A stretch of 39,469 nucleotides of DNA, taken from the NCBI GenBank assembly GCA_944324835.1, contig CALUXV010000013.1:1-39469 (forward strand). Reading direction: 5' to 3'. The notes beneath the pieces are model-generated. The model was not told where the DNA came from. It ran no database searches and worked only from the letters and a program-made list of their open reading frames with translations. Below are positions 6,869 through 15,853 of this stretch, in pieces (within the stretch, counting starts at the first letter, position 1; every line of letters starts with the position of its first letter). The DNA is from Candidatus Gastranaerophilales bacterium. Lineage in GTDB: Bacteria > Cyanobacteriota > Vampirovibrionia > Gastranaerophilales > Gastranaerophilaceae. The position numbers and the translations under genes were made by a program.

Positions 6869-8515
6869 TTAACTTACTAGAGTTTTTGCAAATTCAATTG
6901 ATTTATCGGTAATTTCTCCGCTTGCAAGTTCTGCAAGAGCTTTCAGTTTATCATCTTCGTTCAGAATGTATATTCCGACCTGCGTACTGTCACCTTGAAC
7001 TTTTTTGACGTAAATGTGTTTATCCGCCTTTGAAGCAATAATTGCCTGATGCGTAATCATTATAATTTGACGATATTGCGCAAGTTCAGATATTTCTTCG
7101 GCAACCCTTTGAGAAGTTTTTCCGGAAATACCGGTATCAATTTCATCGAATATAACAGTATCAATATCGTCATGCTGGGCAAATATTGTTTTAAGTGCAA
7201 GCATCACACGGGAAATTTCACCGCCTGATGCGACTTTAGCCAATGGTCTTAATGGCTCTGAAACATTTGTTGAAATCAAAAACTCAACGTTATCTATTCC
7301 GTATTTATTGAGCTCTGTATCTTGTATATCTATTTTGAATTGAACCTTCGGGAGTTCAAGTTTCTCAAGTTTTTCTACAATCAAACCTGATAGGACTTCT
7401 GCATACATCTTTCTTTTTTCAGATATTTCTTTGGCTAGTTTTGTTAATTTTAATTCAATATTGCTAACCTTTTGCTCCAATTCTTCAATATTGCTTTCAT
7501 AGTTTTCAATTGCAGAATATTCTTCTCTAAATTTATCCAGAGAATTAAGTACAGTTTCTAACGTTCCGCCGTACTTGCGCTTTAACTTGTCCAGATTGAA
7601 TAATCTTTCCTGAATTGCATTTAACCGCTCGGTATCATTATCCAGACTCTGTGAATAATCTCTCAATGTTGATGATAAATCTTTCAAAATTTCAATTGCA
7701 TTTATTAATTCTGACTCCGAGTCAGTTAAATTTGAATCCATATTTGATGCTTTTGAAAGATTCATTTTTAGCTGAGAGAGAGCATTTAAAATTGAGTCGT
7801 CATCGTTAGACAGAGTCCAGGAAACAGAACCGGTCAGTTCTTTTAATTTTTCAGCATTATCAAGCACTACAAGTTCATTTTCAAGTTTGGTATCTTCATC
7901 GATTTCTTTTATTTCTGCTGCTTCAATTTCATCTATTTGAAATTTTAAAAACTCAATTTGATTCTCTGTTAAATTATTAGCATTTTTAGCCTGTTCAAGT
8001 TTTTGTTTTGCTTCGGTATATTCATTATATAAATTTGAATATTCTTTAAACAAATCTTCACAGGTTGCTTTTGCATAAGAATCTAATAGGTTTATATGAT
8101 ATTTGGGCTGCATAAAAGAATAAGTTTGATGCTGCGAATGAATATCAATAAATTTTTCCCTTAAAAGTTTTATAAAATCTTGATTAACAAGAGTTCCATT
8201 TACTCTTGAGCGTGTGCCTGAGGGTGTTATTTCTCTTGAGATAATAAGTTCGTTGCCGAAATTTTCAATTCCATTTTCTTCAAGGATTTGGTTTATCGGA
8301 CTGTTCAGAAATAAAGACAGTTCTATATAAGCTCTGTCAGAGCCGGTTTTAATACAGTCTTTAGAAACTTTGGCTCCAAATACAACATCAATTGCGCCGA
8401 TTAGGATACTTTTACCGGAACCTGTTTCACCGGTTATAATGTTTAATTTGTTACTGAACTCCAACTCCAGTTTGTCTATAAGTATGTAATTTTGAACAAC
8501 TATCTTTTTTAACAT
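6869..8515 (-). CDS. recN: DNA repair protein RecN
   Basis: RecN is an SMC-like ATPase acting in double-strand-break repair. At 548 residues it has normal length. Walker A GETGSGKS is at residues 29-36, a long coiled-coil middle (about 155-390) is rich in Glu, Leu and Lys, and the C-terminal ABC signature ASGGEISRVMLAL is followed by Walker B VIFDEIDTGISG. It is the last gene of the housekeeping run after era (31-nt gap). There is no Shine-Dalgarno; instead a promoter lies between era and recN with its -10 box 6 nt from the ATG. No SOS-box-like palindrome was seen. Confidence 0.96.
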   Translation of the reverse strand: MLKKIVVQNYILIDKLELEFSNKLNIITGETGSGKSILIGAIDVVFGAKVSKDCIKTGSDRAYIELSLFLNSPINQILEENGIENFGNELIISREITPSGTRSRVNGTLVNQDFIKLLREKFIDIHSQHQTYSFMQPKYHINLLDSYAKATCEDLFKEYSNLYNEYTEAKQKLEQAKNANNLTENQIEFLKFQIDEIEAAEIKEIDEDTKLENELVVLDNAEKLKELTGSVSWTLSNDDDSILNALSQLKMNLSKASNMDSNLTDSESELINAIEILKDLSSTLRDYSQSLDNDTERLNAIQERLFNLDKLKRKYGGTLETVLNSLDKFREEYSAIENYESNIEELEQKVSNIELKLTKLAKEISEKRKMYAEVLSGLIVEKLEKLELPKVQFKIDIQDTELNKYGIDNVEFLISTNVSEPLRPLAKVASGGEISRVMLALKTIFAQHDDIDTVIFDEIDTGISGKTSQRVAEEISELAQYRQIIMITHQAIIASKADKHIYVKKVQGDSTQVGIYILNEDDKLKALAELASGEITDKSIEFAKTLVS

Positions 8516-8521
8516 ACAAAA

Positions 8522-8550
8522 ATTATAGCCGAATGATTATTATTTATCAA
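8522..8550 (-). promoter_or_regulatory. recN promoter, apparently leaderless
   Basis: On the minus strand, TTGATA (8550-8545), a 17-nt spacer and the perfect -10 TATAAT (8527-8522) are followed by only 6 nt before the recN ATG at 8515. Transcription would therefore start at about the A of the ATG, giving a leaderless mRNA. The -35 overlaps the era stop codon. The missing Shine-Dalgarno fits this reading. Confidence 0.6.
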
Positions 8551-9440
8551 TTATCGGATACATAACCGAGATTTTTAAGGACTTTATCATTTTTTCGCCA
8601 GTCTTTTTCAATTTTGACCTGCAGTGATAAAAATACTTTTTTCTCAACAATGTTTTCTAAATCCAATCTTGCTTCTGTTCCGATTTTTTTTAATAACGAG
8701 CCGCCTTTCCCTATTAAAATCCCTTTTTGGCTTTTGTGTTCGCAGTATATTATTGCATAAATCCTGTCAATATCAGGGGTTTCTTCATATTTATCAACTT
8801 TTATAGCAACAGAATGAGGGATTTCCTCTTTTGTATTAAGAAGTATCTTTTCCCTAACAATTTCTTCTACTATTTGGCGCATGCTTTCTTCTGTTACAAT
8901 ATCTTCAGGATAAAGGAGTTCGCCTTCCGGCAGATATTCCATTATCATATCCACCAATTTTGATTTATTCTTACCCGTTTTAGCAGATATTTTTATAACA
9001 GGAATTTCTTTATCAAACAATTTTTGATACGATTGATAATTCTCGGTTATTTTGTCAGAATTTGATATTTTATCCAATTTGTTCATTACAAGAATAACAG
9101 GCACATTCGTTTTAGAAATAACATTTTCAACAATCCATTTGTCACCTTTTCCTGCCGGTTCTGATGCATCTACCAGAAATAATACTAAATCAGAATCCGG
9201 AACAGAAACTTTTGCTTCGTCAAGCAAAAATTCACCGAATTTATTTATTGGTTTATGTATACCAGGAGTATCTACAAAAACTATTTGTCCGGTTTCGTTT
9301 GTCAAAATTCCCTTGATGCGTTTTCTGGTGGTTTGAGCTTTGTCTGTTGCAATAACAATTTTTTGTCCTAAAACCTGATTTAACATTGTAGATTTCCCGA
9401 CATTAGGACGTCCGATTATAGATACAAAACCGCTTTTCAT
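8547..9440 (-). CDS. era: GTPase Era
   Basis: Era is an essential GTPase that binds the 3' end of 16S rRNA and assists 30S assembly. The 297-residue protein has the G1 loop GRPNVGKS (10-17), G3 VDTPGIHKP, G4 MNKLD and G5 SAKTG. A C-terminal KH domain carries IGKGGSLLKKIGTEAR. AGGA lies about 5 nt before the ATG. The gene is 9 nt downstream of the GH13 amylase gene in the same run. The GTPase-KH order excludes Der and MnmE. Confidence 0.97.
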   Translation of the reverse strand: MKSGFVSIIGRPNVGKSTMLNQVLGQKIVIATDKAQTTRKRIKGILTNETGQIVFVDTPGIHKPINKFGEFLLDEAKVSVPDSDLVLFLVDASEPAGKGDKWIVENVISKTNVPVILVMNKLDKISNSDKITENYQSYQKLFDKEIPVIKISAKTGKNKSKLVDMIMEYLPEGELLYPEDIVTEESMRQIVEEIVREKILLNTKEEIPHSVAIKVDKYEETPDIDRIYAIIYCEHKSQKGILIGKGGSLLKKIGTEARLDLENIVEKKVFLSLQVKIEKDWRKNDKVLKNLGYVSDN

Positions 9441-9449
9441 AATTCCTGC

Positions 9450-10991
9450 CTATCTTATTGTAAAGTTTTTAAATAATAATACTTGTATATCACCAGGATT
9501 GAGCTCTGTCACAATTTTTCCGTTTTGAATTTCCGGTGAAATATTTTGTTTTAATCTCATATTTATGTACCTGTTTCTTAAACTAATTCCTTTTACTTTC
9601 ACTGCTGCTTTCACTGGGTTTTCAAAATCAAGATTTCCAATAACAATTACAGAAAAATTTCCGTTTGAACGAGCATAAGCAAATACATTTTTAGGAGATG
9701 TTTTTAGCGGTATAAATTGCATCGTTGATAATTCATCAGCATAAAAATTCTTGAATTTATTAGCCATAACAAATTCATCATAAATAGATTTATCAGTACC
9801 GCCGGGTTTTCTTGAAAAATTGAATAAATCAAATTTGCCTTTGTGATTAAAATAATACTCATCATCAGTATAAGTAACAGAAGCTTTTTTGTTTGCCCAA
9901 CTGTAATCATAATCATCACCTGTCGGAAACCCATCAACGAAATAGGAATTTAGAGGCAACGTTGCATTCAGCCATATAATCATTTTTGAAAAGTTAGGCC
10001 CCTTTAATAATATTGGACTTGTCTCATCATGAGTTGTAAAACTCCCAATAACTGTTTTTTTCTGATTATTATAAATTTTCTGATTAAATTTTATTGAATT
10101 AAGAAATTCTTTTGAAGTCTTCCAATTTTTTAGATTAAAGAACTCACCATAATATCCATCAAAACCGGCATTTAAAAGTTTATCATATGTAGTAAAAGGT
10201 GCAAATTTAGACGGGGGCTCAACCCAGACATTAGAAGCTTCAGCTAAAAACATAAACTCAGAATCTTTCCCTCTTGCATACTGAATTAACTTTTCCCAGA
10301 AAGTATATGGACGCATAGTTGCAACATCTGCCCTGATACCGTCAGCTCCTATTGACATTACCATATCTACAAATTCTTTGTGCTGATAATAAATATCTTC
10401 ATCTAATTGATCGTCTTTACCTGTTTGCAAAACCCTGACATCTGTCCAATCAAGAGGAATAATCGGTTGTCCTGATTCGTCTTTTACAAAATAGTCAGGA
10501 TTAGTTATAAATAAGTCATAAGCACCGCAACTTGGTAAATCAACAATAACTCTTATATTTCGCTTATGACATTCATTAATAAATTTTTTTGCCTGTTCAT
10601 TTAAAGCTAAAGTGGAATCCGGAGCCTTTAATTGTGGATTTAGTGACCCAAAGTCAGCCAATGCATAAACCGAACCAGCATTACCTAAAGCTTTTAGTTT
10701 TCCGACAGGAGTAATCGGTAAAATATGCAATGTATTTATACCCATTTTCTTTAATTCATCAAGCCTGTCTATTGCATTTAAAAAGTTTCCGCTCTCTTCA
10801 TCATTATCAATTATTTCATTTTTATTTGTATCTTTAGCATTAAAGGTTCTTATATTAATAACGTATATTATTGATTTATTTTGCAAAAACAAACTTCTTA
10901 AATCATTATGCCAAATGCCGTTAACCATTTGTGCTTTAACGGATTGACAGAGAAGTAAAATTATTGATAAAAATGATATAAATTTTTTCAT
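9450..10991 (-). CDS. Secreted alpha-amylase family (GH13) protein
   Basis: The GH13 family cleaves or transfers alpha-glucosidic bonds. I start at the ATG at 10991, which has GGAG 6 nt upstream and opens a clean signal peptide (MKKFISFLSIILLLCQSVKA); an in-frame ATG 12 nt earlier has no Shine-Dalgarno. A TIM-barrel is recognisable: MGINTLHILPITPVG, GSVYALADFGSLNPQ, GADGIRADVATMRP with nucleophile Asp222, acid/base Glu251 in FLAEAS, and Asp322 in TTHDETSP (His-Asp of region IV). The region I motif (usually DxVxNH) is altered to DLPSCGAYD. The protein should act in the periplasm or outside the cell. Substrate is not evident. Its place between pabA and era is unusual. Confidence 0.85.
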   Translation of the reverse strand: MKKFISFLSIILLLCQSVKAQMVNGIWHNDLRSLFLQNKSIIYVINIRTFNAKDTNKNEIIDNDEESGNFLNAIDRLDELKKMGINTLHILPITPVGKLKALGNAGSVYALADFGSLNPQLKAPDSTLALNEQAKKFINECHKRNIRVIVDLPSCGAYDLFITNPDYFVKDESGQPIIPLDWTDVRVLQTGKDDQLDEDIYYQHKEFVDMVMSIGADGIRADVATMRPYTFWEKLIQYARGKDSEFMFLAEASNVWVEPPSKFAPFTTYDKLLNAGFDGYYGEFFNLKNWKTSKEFLNSIKFNQKIYNNQKKTVIGSFTTHDETSPILLKGPNFSKMIIWLNATLPLNSYFVDGFPTGDDYDYSWANKKASVTYTDDEYYFNHKGKFDLFNFSRKPGGTDKSIYDEFVMANKFKNFYADELSTMQFIPLKTSPKNVFAYARSNGNFSVIVIGNLDFENPVKAAVKVKGISLRNRYINMRLKQNISPEIQNGKIVTELNPGDIQVLLFKNFTIR

Positions 10992-11006
10992 ACTATTCTC
11001 CATTAA

Positions 11007-11564
11007 TTAACATAACATAAAATTATTAAATATCTTAATTCCGTCTTCTGTCAAGATAGCTTCCGGATGAAACTGAACACCGTATATTGGATATCCTTCT
11101 ATTTTTAACCCCATAAGAATATTGTCTTTTGTATGAGCAATTGGAATAATCGGCAGTTTTATATCTTTAACAATCAGAGAATGATATCTTGTAGCTTTAA
11201 AACCTTGTTTCATATCCTTAAATAATGGTTCTTCCTCATCAAAAAATATTTCTGAACATTTTCCATGCATAGGTTTACTCGACTCTACAACTTTTGCACC
11301 AAAAAACTGGGCAATTGCCTGAAAGCCCAGACATATTCCAAGTATTCGTTTCGTTTGATAAAAATTCTTTATAATATCCATCGTAATTCCGGCATTGTCC
11401 GGATTGGAAGGTCCAGGCGATAGTATTAATGATTTAAAATCCATTTGTTTTAAATCATTAATACTAATTTCATCGTTTTTATATACTTTAATACTTTGTC
11501 CGAGAATTTTAAAGTATTCAACGATATTGTATGTGAATGAATCATAATTATCTATTAAAATCAT
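11007..11564 (-). CDS. pabA: Aminodeoxychorismate/anthranilate synthase glutamine amidotransferase component
   Basis: This class I glutaminase hydrolyses glutamine and passes ammonia to the chorismate-binding partner. The 185-residue protein shows the triad: Cys78 in GICLGFQAIAQFFG, and His166 and Glu168 in GVQFHPEA. The oxyanion loop SPGPSNPDNAG is also clear. It overlaps the end of pabBC by 4 nt (ATGA), so it is translationally coupled to a PabB-type partner, which favours folate over tryptophan synthesis. It may also serve a TrpE elsewhere, as amphibolic TrpG/PabA proteins do. Confidence 0.92.
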   Translation of the reverse strand: MILIDNYDSFTYNIVEYFKILGQSIKVYKNDEISINDLKQMDFKSLILSPGPSNPDNAGITMDIIKNFYQTKRILGICLGFQAIAQFFGAKVVESSKPMHGKCSEIFFDEEEPLFKDMKQGFKATRYHSLIVKDIKLPIIPIAHTKDNILMGLKIEGYPIYGVQFHPEAILTEDGIKIFNNFMLC

Positions 11565-13207
11565 AATTGGACCTCAATCATTCCTCTGACAGAATTTATA
11601 CAATATATTTTATCAGCTTTTTCTAAATCAGAAATATACAGAATTTTTTCTTTAAGATTATGATGCTCAATCATATATTGGCGGTATACTCCGTTGAGAA
11701 GCCCGCATTGACAAGGCGGAGTATATAATTCACCCTCTATTTCAAGAACGATATTGCTTCTGGTCCCTTCCGTCAGCTCTTTGTGTTCATTTACAAAGAT
11801 AATGTCAAAATAATCATCCAGAATGTATTCATACCATGGGCGAAAAGTTGTTTTGTAATATAAAAGTTTGTTATCAGAGCGTAATGCTTCATTTGCAATT
11901 TTTATTTTATTTGATTTTATTTCATTAATTTTTCGGTATTCAATCTTTGAAAAACCGTGTTTTGAACGAATATATCTTGCAATACAGTCATTTTCCGTAT
12001 TAAATGTAAAATCTTCAGGAGATATTTCAAAACCTAATTCCTGTGCTGAATTTTCAAGTCTTTTCTTATGATAATCGTATAATTTTACTTCTTTATTTTG
12101 AATTAAAACTGTTTCTAGAAGATTGAAATTAATATCTGTATCAAGAATTTTCTTTTTTGTAACAGTTTCTTCCCATTCTTCATCAATATTTGAGTCCCAG
12201 ATTATTGCACCGCCCACAAAGTAGCGATAATATTTTTTATCATTAAGCCTGTTTTTTTGAAGTATTCTTATCGGAACACTAAAAATGCATTCTTCTTTTG
12301 ATATGAAACCTACAGCCCCGCAGTAAATACCCCGTTGAAAATACTCCAGTTCTTCAATAATATCCATTGTTGAAATTTTAGGAGCTCCGGTAATAGAACC
12401 GCAAGGAAAAATTGCATTGAATATGTCAAATAATGAGGTTCCTTCTTCTAATTCCGCAGATATCTCTGATGTCATCTGGTAAACTGTAGGATGTTTTTCT
12501 ATTTCAAACAGTTTATCAACTTTTACTGTACCAGTTTGGGCTATTTTGCTCAGGTCATTTCTTAAAAGGTCAACAATCATTACGTTTTCAGCCTGATTTT
12601 TAATATCATTTTTTAAAAAATTATAATTCGCCGCATCTTCCTCTTCGGTTTTACCTCTTGCAGCTGTTCCTTTCATTGGTTTTGTTGTAATCTTATTCCC
12701 ATCCAATTTAAAAAACAATTCAGGCGAAAATGATAACAATTCTTCCCACTCATTTGCGATATAGGTATTATATTCTGTCGTTTGTTTTTGCAAAAGATAA
12801 TTATATAATGTCAGACTGTCTGTATTTGTATAAACTTTATAAGGGTAGGTGTAATTGACTTCGTAAGTATTTCCCTTTGAGATATGCTCTTTTATTTTTA
12901 TAAGAGCATCTTTGTATTGTTCATAGCTAAGTTCAGCTTCTGAATATATACTTATATCTTTTTGAGGTGTGTATGGTTCATAGTTGGTGTAGTCTTCGTA
13001 CACTTCAAAATAAATAAGCGGTAAATCCGAAGATATACTTTTGCCCAGAAAAATATTCTTCGCATCATATCTGATATATCCGAGCAGATAAAAACCTTTA
13101 TTTTTATATTCTTCAATCCTGTCAAATGCTTTTTTTAAATCCTGGTTAGAAAAAGCTATAATTCTATCTATTGGTTCTAAAAAGCATTTATTGTGATAAA
13201 TCTGCAT
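11561..13207 (-). CDS. pabB: Bifunctional aminodeoxychorismate synthase component I / 4-amino-4-deoxychorismate lyase (PabB-PabC fusion)
   Basis: The protein makes p-aminobenzoate for folate in two steps. Residues about 90-350 are the chorismate-binding domain: GNTYEVNYTYPY, KPMKGTAARG with Lys179 in the PIKGT-type motif that distinguishes PabB from TrpE, FPCGSITGAPK and the closing YRYFVGGAIIWDS. From about 355 to the end is a class IV PLP aminotransferase fold matching PabC: LLETVLIQNKEV, YYKTTFRPWYEY with the likely PLP lysine, and TEGTRSNIVLEIEG. The 548-residue length fits the known fusion. It follows lepB by one base with no separate Shine-Dalgarno at proper spacing, so it is probably coupled. 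Confidence 0.93.
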   Translation of the reverse strand: MQIYHNKCFLEPIDRIIAFSNQDLKKAFDRIEEYKNKGFYLLGYIRYDAKNIFLGKSISSDLPLIYFEVYEDYTNYEPYTPQKDISIYSEAELSYEQYKDALIKIKEHISKGNTYEVNYTYPYKVYTNTDSLTLYNYLLQKQTTEYNTYIANEWEELLSFSPELFFKLDGNKITTKPMKGTAARGKTEEEDAANYNFLKNDIKNQAENVMIVDLLRNDLSKIAQTGTVKVDKLFEIEKHPTVYQMTSEISAELEEGTSLFDIFNAIFPCGSITGAPKISTMDIIEELEYFQRGIYCGAVGFISKEECIFSVPIRILQKNRLNDKKYYRYFVGGAIIWDSNIDEEWEETVTKKKILDTDINFNLLETVLIQNKEVKLYDYHKKRLENSAQELGFEISPEDFTFNTENDCIARYIRSKHGFSKIEYRKINEIKSNKIKIANEALRSDNKLLYYKTTFRPWYEYILDDYFDIIFVNEHKELTEGTRSNIVLEIEGELYTPPCQCGLLNGVYRQYMIEHHNLKEKILYISDLEKADKIYCINSVRGMIEVQL

Positions 13208-13208
13208 C

Positions 13209-13829
13209 CTATAAAACTTTCATTCTTGTGAGAGGCCAGAATAAGAATACTGCTTTACCTACAAATCTATCTTCCGGTAAAAATCCCCAAAATCTGCTGT
13301 CTTGAGAATTTCCTCTGTTGTCACCCATCATAAAATATTGTCCATCTGGAATTATAAAAGGTCCGCAATACATTTTATCATCACATGGAATGGAATCAAA
13401 GTCACTTAATATATAATCTTCTTTTAATGGTTTATTATTTATATAAACAAAGTATCTTCCTCTTGTATTTTGTTTAATTTCCAATTTATCACCAGGCATT
13501 CCGACAACACGTTTGATATATGCAATATCTTTACAGAAAAATCCCGTAAGTCTTCTGAATATTCCGCCCGGAGTTTTATCAAGTTCAACAAACGGCGGAT
13601 AAAATACCATTATGTCCCCGCGTTTGGGTGTTTCATAAAACCGTGAAAATCGTTCAACAAATATTCTGTCGCCTTCAATCAGTGTCGGACGCATAGAGCC
13701 TGACGGAATCCAGCGTATTTCTCCTATAAAAAACCTGATAATAGTAACCATTACTATTACAAATATTATGGTATCTAAAGTCTCTTTTAAAAAAGGTTTT
13801 ATCTCTTTTTTTATTTGCTTTAATTGCAT
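13209..13829 (-). CDS. lepB: Signal peptidase I
   Basis: LepB removes signal peptides from exported proteins at the inner membrane. The 206-residue protein has one N-terminal membrane helix (about 18-36). Its catalytic dyad is Ser45 in IPSGSMRPTL and Lys106 in YIKRVVGMPGD, and Box E GDNRGNSQDSRFWG is present. It is a single-span, Gram-positive/cyanobacterial-like form rather than the longer E. coli type. Its start lies inside the end of the polyprenyl synthase gene (10-nt overlap). Confidence 0.96.
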   Translation of the reverse strand: MQLKQIKKEIKPFLKETLDTIIFVIVMVTIIRFFIGEIRWIPSGSMRPTLIEGDRIFVERFSRFYETPKRGDIMVFYPPFVELDKTPGGIFRRLTGFFCKDIAYIKRVVGMPGDKLEIKQNTRGRYFVYINNKPLKEDYILSDFDSIPCDDKMYCGPFIIPDGQYFMMGDNRGNSQDSRFWGFLPEDRFVGKAVFLFWPLTRMKVL

Positions 13830-14647
13830 AAATTATCAATTATCTCCACTAAACGGCGTTTATACTTATTATCAGACATACTTTCTATGTCTGATTTCGC
13901 TCTCCTGCAATAATTATCTATTAAACCCAGAGTTTTTTCAATAGCGGTTTCACTATATTCAACAGAATTTAACAATATAACAGGCGCTGTATAAATTCCG
14001 TCTTTGATATCCTGAGATAAATTAATCCCTTTTCTGTAATCATCAAGATCATTTTTAATTTGAAAAGCAATTCCAAAATTTAAACCAAACTTATTATATT
14101 TTATATCAGAATAAAAAGACACGGTTTCTAAACAAGTATCAAATAATTCTGCTGTTTTGTATTGAGTTTTTTCAAGATATTCATCAAGTGTCGGGATTTT
14201 ATTTTTTGAGAAATACTGCATTGATTCACCAATACACATTTTTGAAATTGTATCTGTAAATTTTTGTAAAACTTCAAGATTGTTCAACTTTAATAATTGT
14301 TTTACCGCCAATGTAATTAAATAATCTCCTGCAATTACTGCGAATCTGTTATCATATTTACAATTTAAAGTTCTTTCTCTCCTCCGTGTTAAACTTCCAT
14401 CAATTGTATCATCATGTATTAATGAAGCATTATGTATTAGTTCAGTTGCAGTAAGAATAAGGTATTGTTCCTCAGTTATGCTGCCCCCAAAATACAAAAT
14501 CGATACAACAGAACGTATCATTTTGGACTCTTGTGATAGGTATTTTTTAATAATTGACTCAAGGTCAATTTCACCATTTTCAATATTTAAAAGTCTTTTT
14601 TTTAACTCATTTATCTGCTTGTCTATTAGAGAAAATGTTTCAATCAT
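13820..14647 (-). CDS. Polyprenyl (trans-isoprenyl) diphosphate synthase family protein
   Basis: This family condenses isopentenyl diphosphate units, for quinone side chains or lipid carriers. The first aspartate motif DDTID is intact at 79-83 (HDDTIDGSLTRRRERTLN). The second is altered: QIKNDLDDY at 197-204 has Asn199 where the first Asp of DDxxD is usual. At 275 residues it is shorter than typical octaprenyl synthases (about 320). Chain length and activity therefore cannot be predicted safely. It opens the tight minus-strand run ending at recN. No clear Shine-Dalgarno precedes the ATG. Confidence 0.85.
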   Translation of the reverse strand: MIETFSLIDKQINELKKRLLNIENGEIDLESIIKKYLSQESKMIRSVVSILYFGGSITEEQYLILTATELIHNASLIHDDTIDGSLTRRRERTLNCKYDNRFAVIAGDYLITLAVKQLLKLNNLEVLQKFTDTISKMCIGESMQYFSKNKIPTLDEYLEKTQYKTAELFDTCLETVSFYSDIKYNKFGLNFGIAFQIKNDLDDYRKGINLSQDIKDGIYTAPVILLNSVEYSETAIEKTLGLIDNYCRRAKSDIESMSDNKYKRRLVEIIDNLCN

Positions 14648-14724
14648 ACTTAAAAGTCTAACACAAATTTAAACTCTTTTACCCCATCAATTGTCTAATT
14701 ACTAAAAGTATATATTCAATAAAA

Positions 14725-14750
14725 ATACCTCATTTGATAAAATGAGGTAT
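14725..14750 (-). terminator. Rho-independent terminator after the MGIG gene
   Basis: A perfect 11-bp stem ATACCTCATTT/AAATGAGGTAT (14725-14735, 14740-14750) with a 4-nt loop. On the minus strand it is followed by TTTTT, so it ends transcription of the gene at 14769-15743 before the polyprenyl synthase gene. Confidence 0.85.
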
Positions 14751-14768
14751 CTTTATTGAATTTTGTAT

Positions 14769-15743
14769 TTATTTTTCGATATTTAAATTTTGTCCTTTTT
14801 CTACGGTAGGTTTTGTATTATATGCATTTTGTTGTCCCGTAGGAGTTAAAAGGTTTCCACCCGGTCGTGCCGGTTGTAAGAGGTTTGAACTTTCGTTATT
14901 TGGGACACCCATTACTCCAAACCCCATCATCGGGAACATTCCACCCATTCCGTAGTAACCGGCGATACCGCTTTGTCCTGGCATTCTTGCACCCATATCA
15001 GCATATGCCATAGGGTTATTAAAGAATATATTTGCATAAGGTCTGTGAGGACCAAAATCATTTATATCAACTGATGGTAAAACAACAGTTCCACCTGCAC
15101 CTCCAGGAACAACTCCTCCTGTAACAACTCCCGGTGTTTCAGCTATAACTGTTGAGTTTGGAGTATGAGGTGTTTCAGTATGCTTTGGTTCATTACCTTC
15201 TGTTTTTTCTGAATATGATTTGCCAACAATTTTGCTGCCAATCCAGTCTCCTACCATCCACCCGACTATTGAACCGCCGATTGGTAAAATTGCCGTTCCA
15301 AGAGCTGCGCACAATGCACCTGTTGTAAGTCTTACTGCTGCTTTCCCGACTTCTTTGGCTCCTTGCCCGACACCTTTTTCTTTAGTTGCTTTATATATAT
15401 TTGGTAATTCGAAGAGTACTGTAGAGAAAGCCATTAATGCAGGCATTGCCTTCCCCATACCTTTAAATGCACCTGTTAGTTTACCGAAACCTTTACCGGC
15501 TTTCCAGCCGTCAGGAATTGCCTTGAAACCATTTTTGACACTTTTCCAGTATCCACCACGTCTTTGAGACAACTGATAAGACTTTTTAACACCACGAGAA
15601 AAACCTGTTGCTAAAGCTTTGGGGTAACTCAAATTGTGCGCTTTCCTATATTTTATAGTATCCTTTATTCTTTGTCCAACTTCTTCCGAACCGGTTCCTA
15701 GAATAAAGTTAACATATGTTCCACCAATAGATCCTATTCCCAT
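14769..15743 (-). CDS. Glycine-rich MGIG-type hypothetical protein with a hydrophobic hairpin
   Basis: A 324-residue protein of unknown function. It starts MGIGSIGGTYVNFILG, has a basic N-terminal part (KKSYQLSQRRGGYWKSVKNG) and then a Gly/Ala-rich hydrophobic region at about 140-180 (LTTGALCAALGTAILPIGGSIV) that could insert in a membrane like a glycine-zipper. The C-terminal half is Pro/Gly/Asn-rich and low in complexity. There is no classical signal peptide. A similar MGIG start occurs in the frame at 39374, suggesting a lineage family. A strong terminator follows. The glycine-zipper resembles channel-forming or toxin-export proteins, but that is only a resemblance. Confidence 0.75.
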   Translation of the reverse strand: MGIGSIGGTYVNFILGTGSEEVGQRIKDTIKYRKAHNLSYPKALATGFSRGVKKSYQLSQRRGGYWKSVKNGFKAIPDGWKAGKGFGKLTGAFKGMGKAMPALMAFSTVLFELPNIYKATKEKGVGQGAKEVGKAAVRLTTGALCAALGTAILPIGGSIVGWMVGDWIGSKIVGKSYSEKTEGNEPKHTETPHTPNSTVIAETPGVVTGGVVPGGAGGTVVLPSVDINDFGPHRPYANIFFNNPMAYADMGARMPGQSGIAGYYGMGGMFPMMGFGVMGVPNNESSNLLQPARPGGNLLTPTGQQNAYNTKPTVEKGQNLNIEK

Positions 15744-15841
15744 AGCATAACCTTTCTAATTTATATAACCTTCAATAATATAAAGTATTTTTTTTTATAA
15801 GAATTGACTGTTTGTAACGAAATGTAAATTTAGCTTTATGT

Positions 15842-15853
15842 TAGAATTAATCT
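15842..15853 (+). promoter_or_regulatory. -10-like box 6 nt before rnhB
   Basis: TAGAAT (15842-15847) is followed by 6 nt and then the rnhB ATG, with no Shine-Dalgarno, the same geometry as at recN. The -35 is poor, so the call is tentative. Confidence 0.35.

Noticed and set aside
9704-9937. Minus-strand frame of 77 codons inside the GH13 gene
   Set aside because: It is a frame-shifted shadow of the amylase coding sequence on the same strand.
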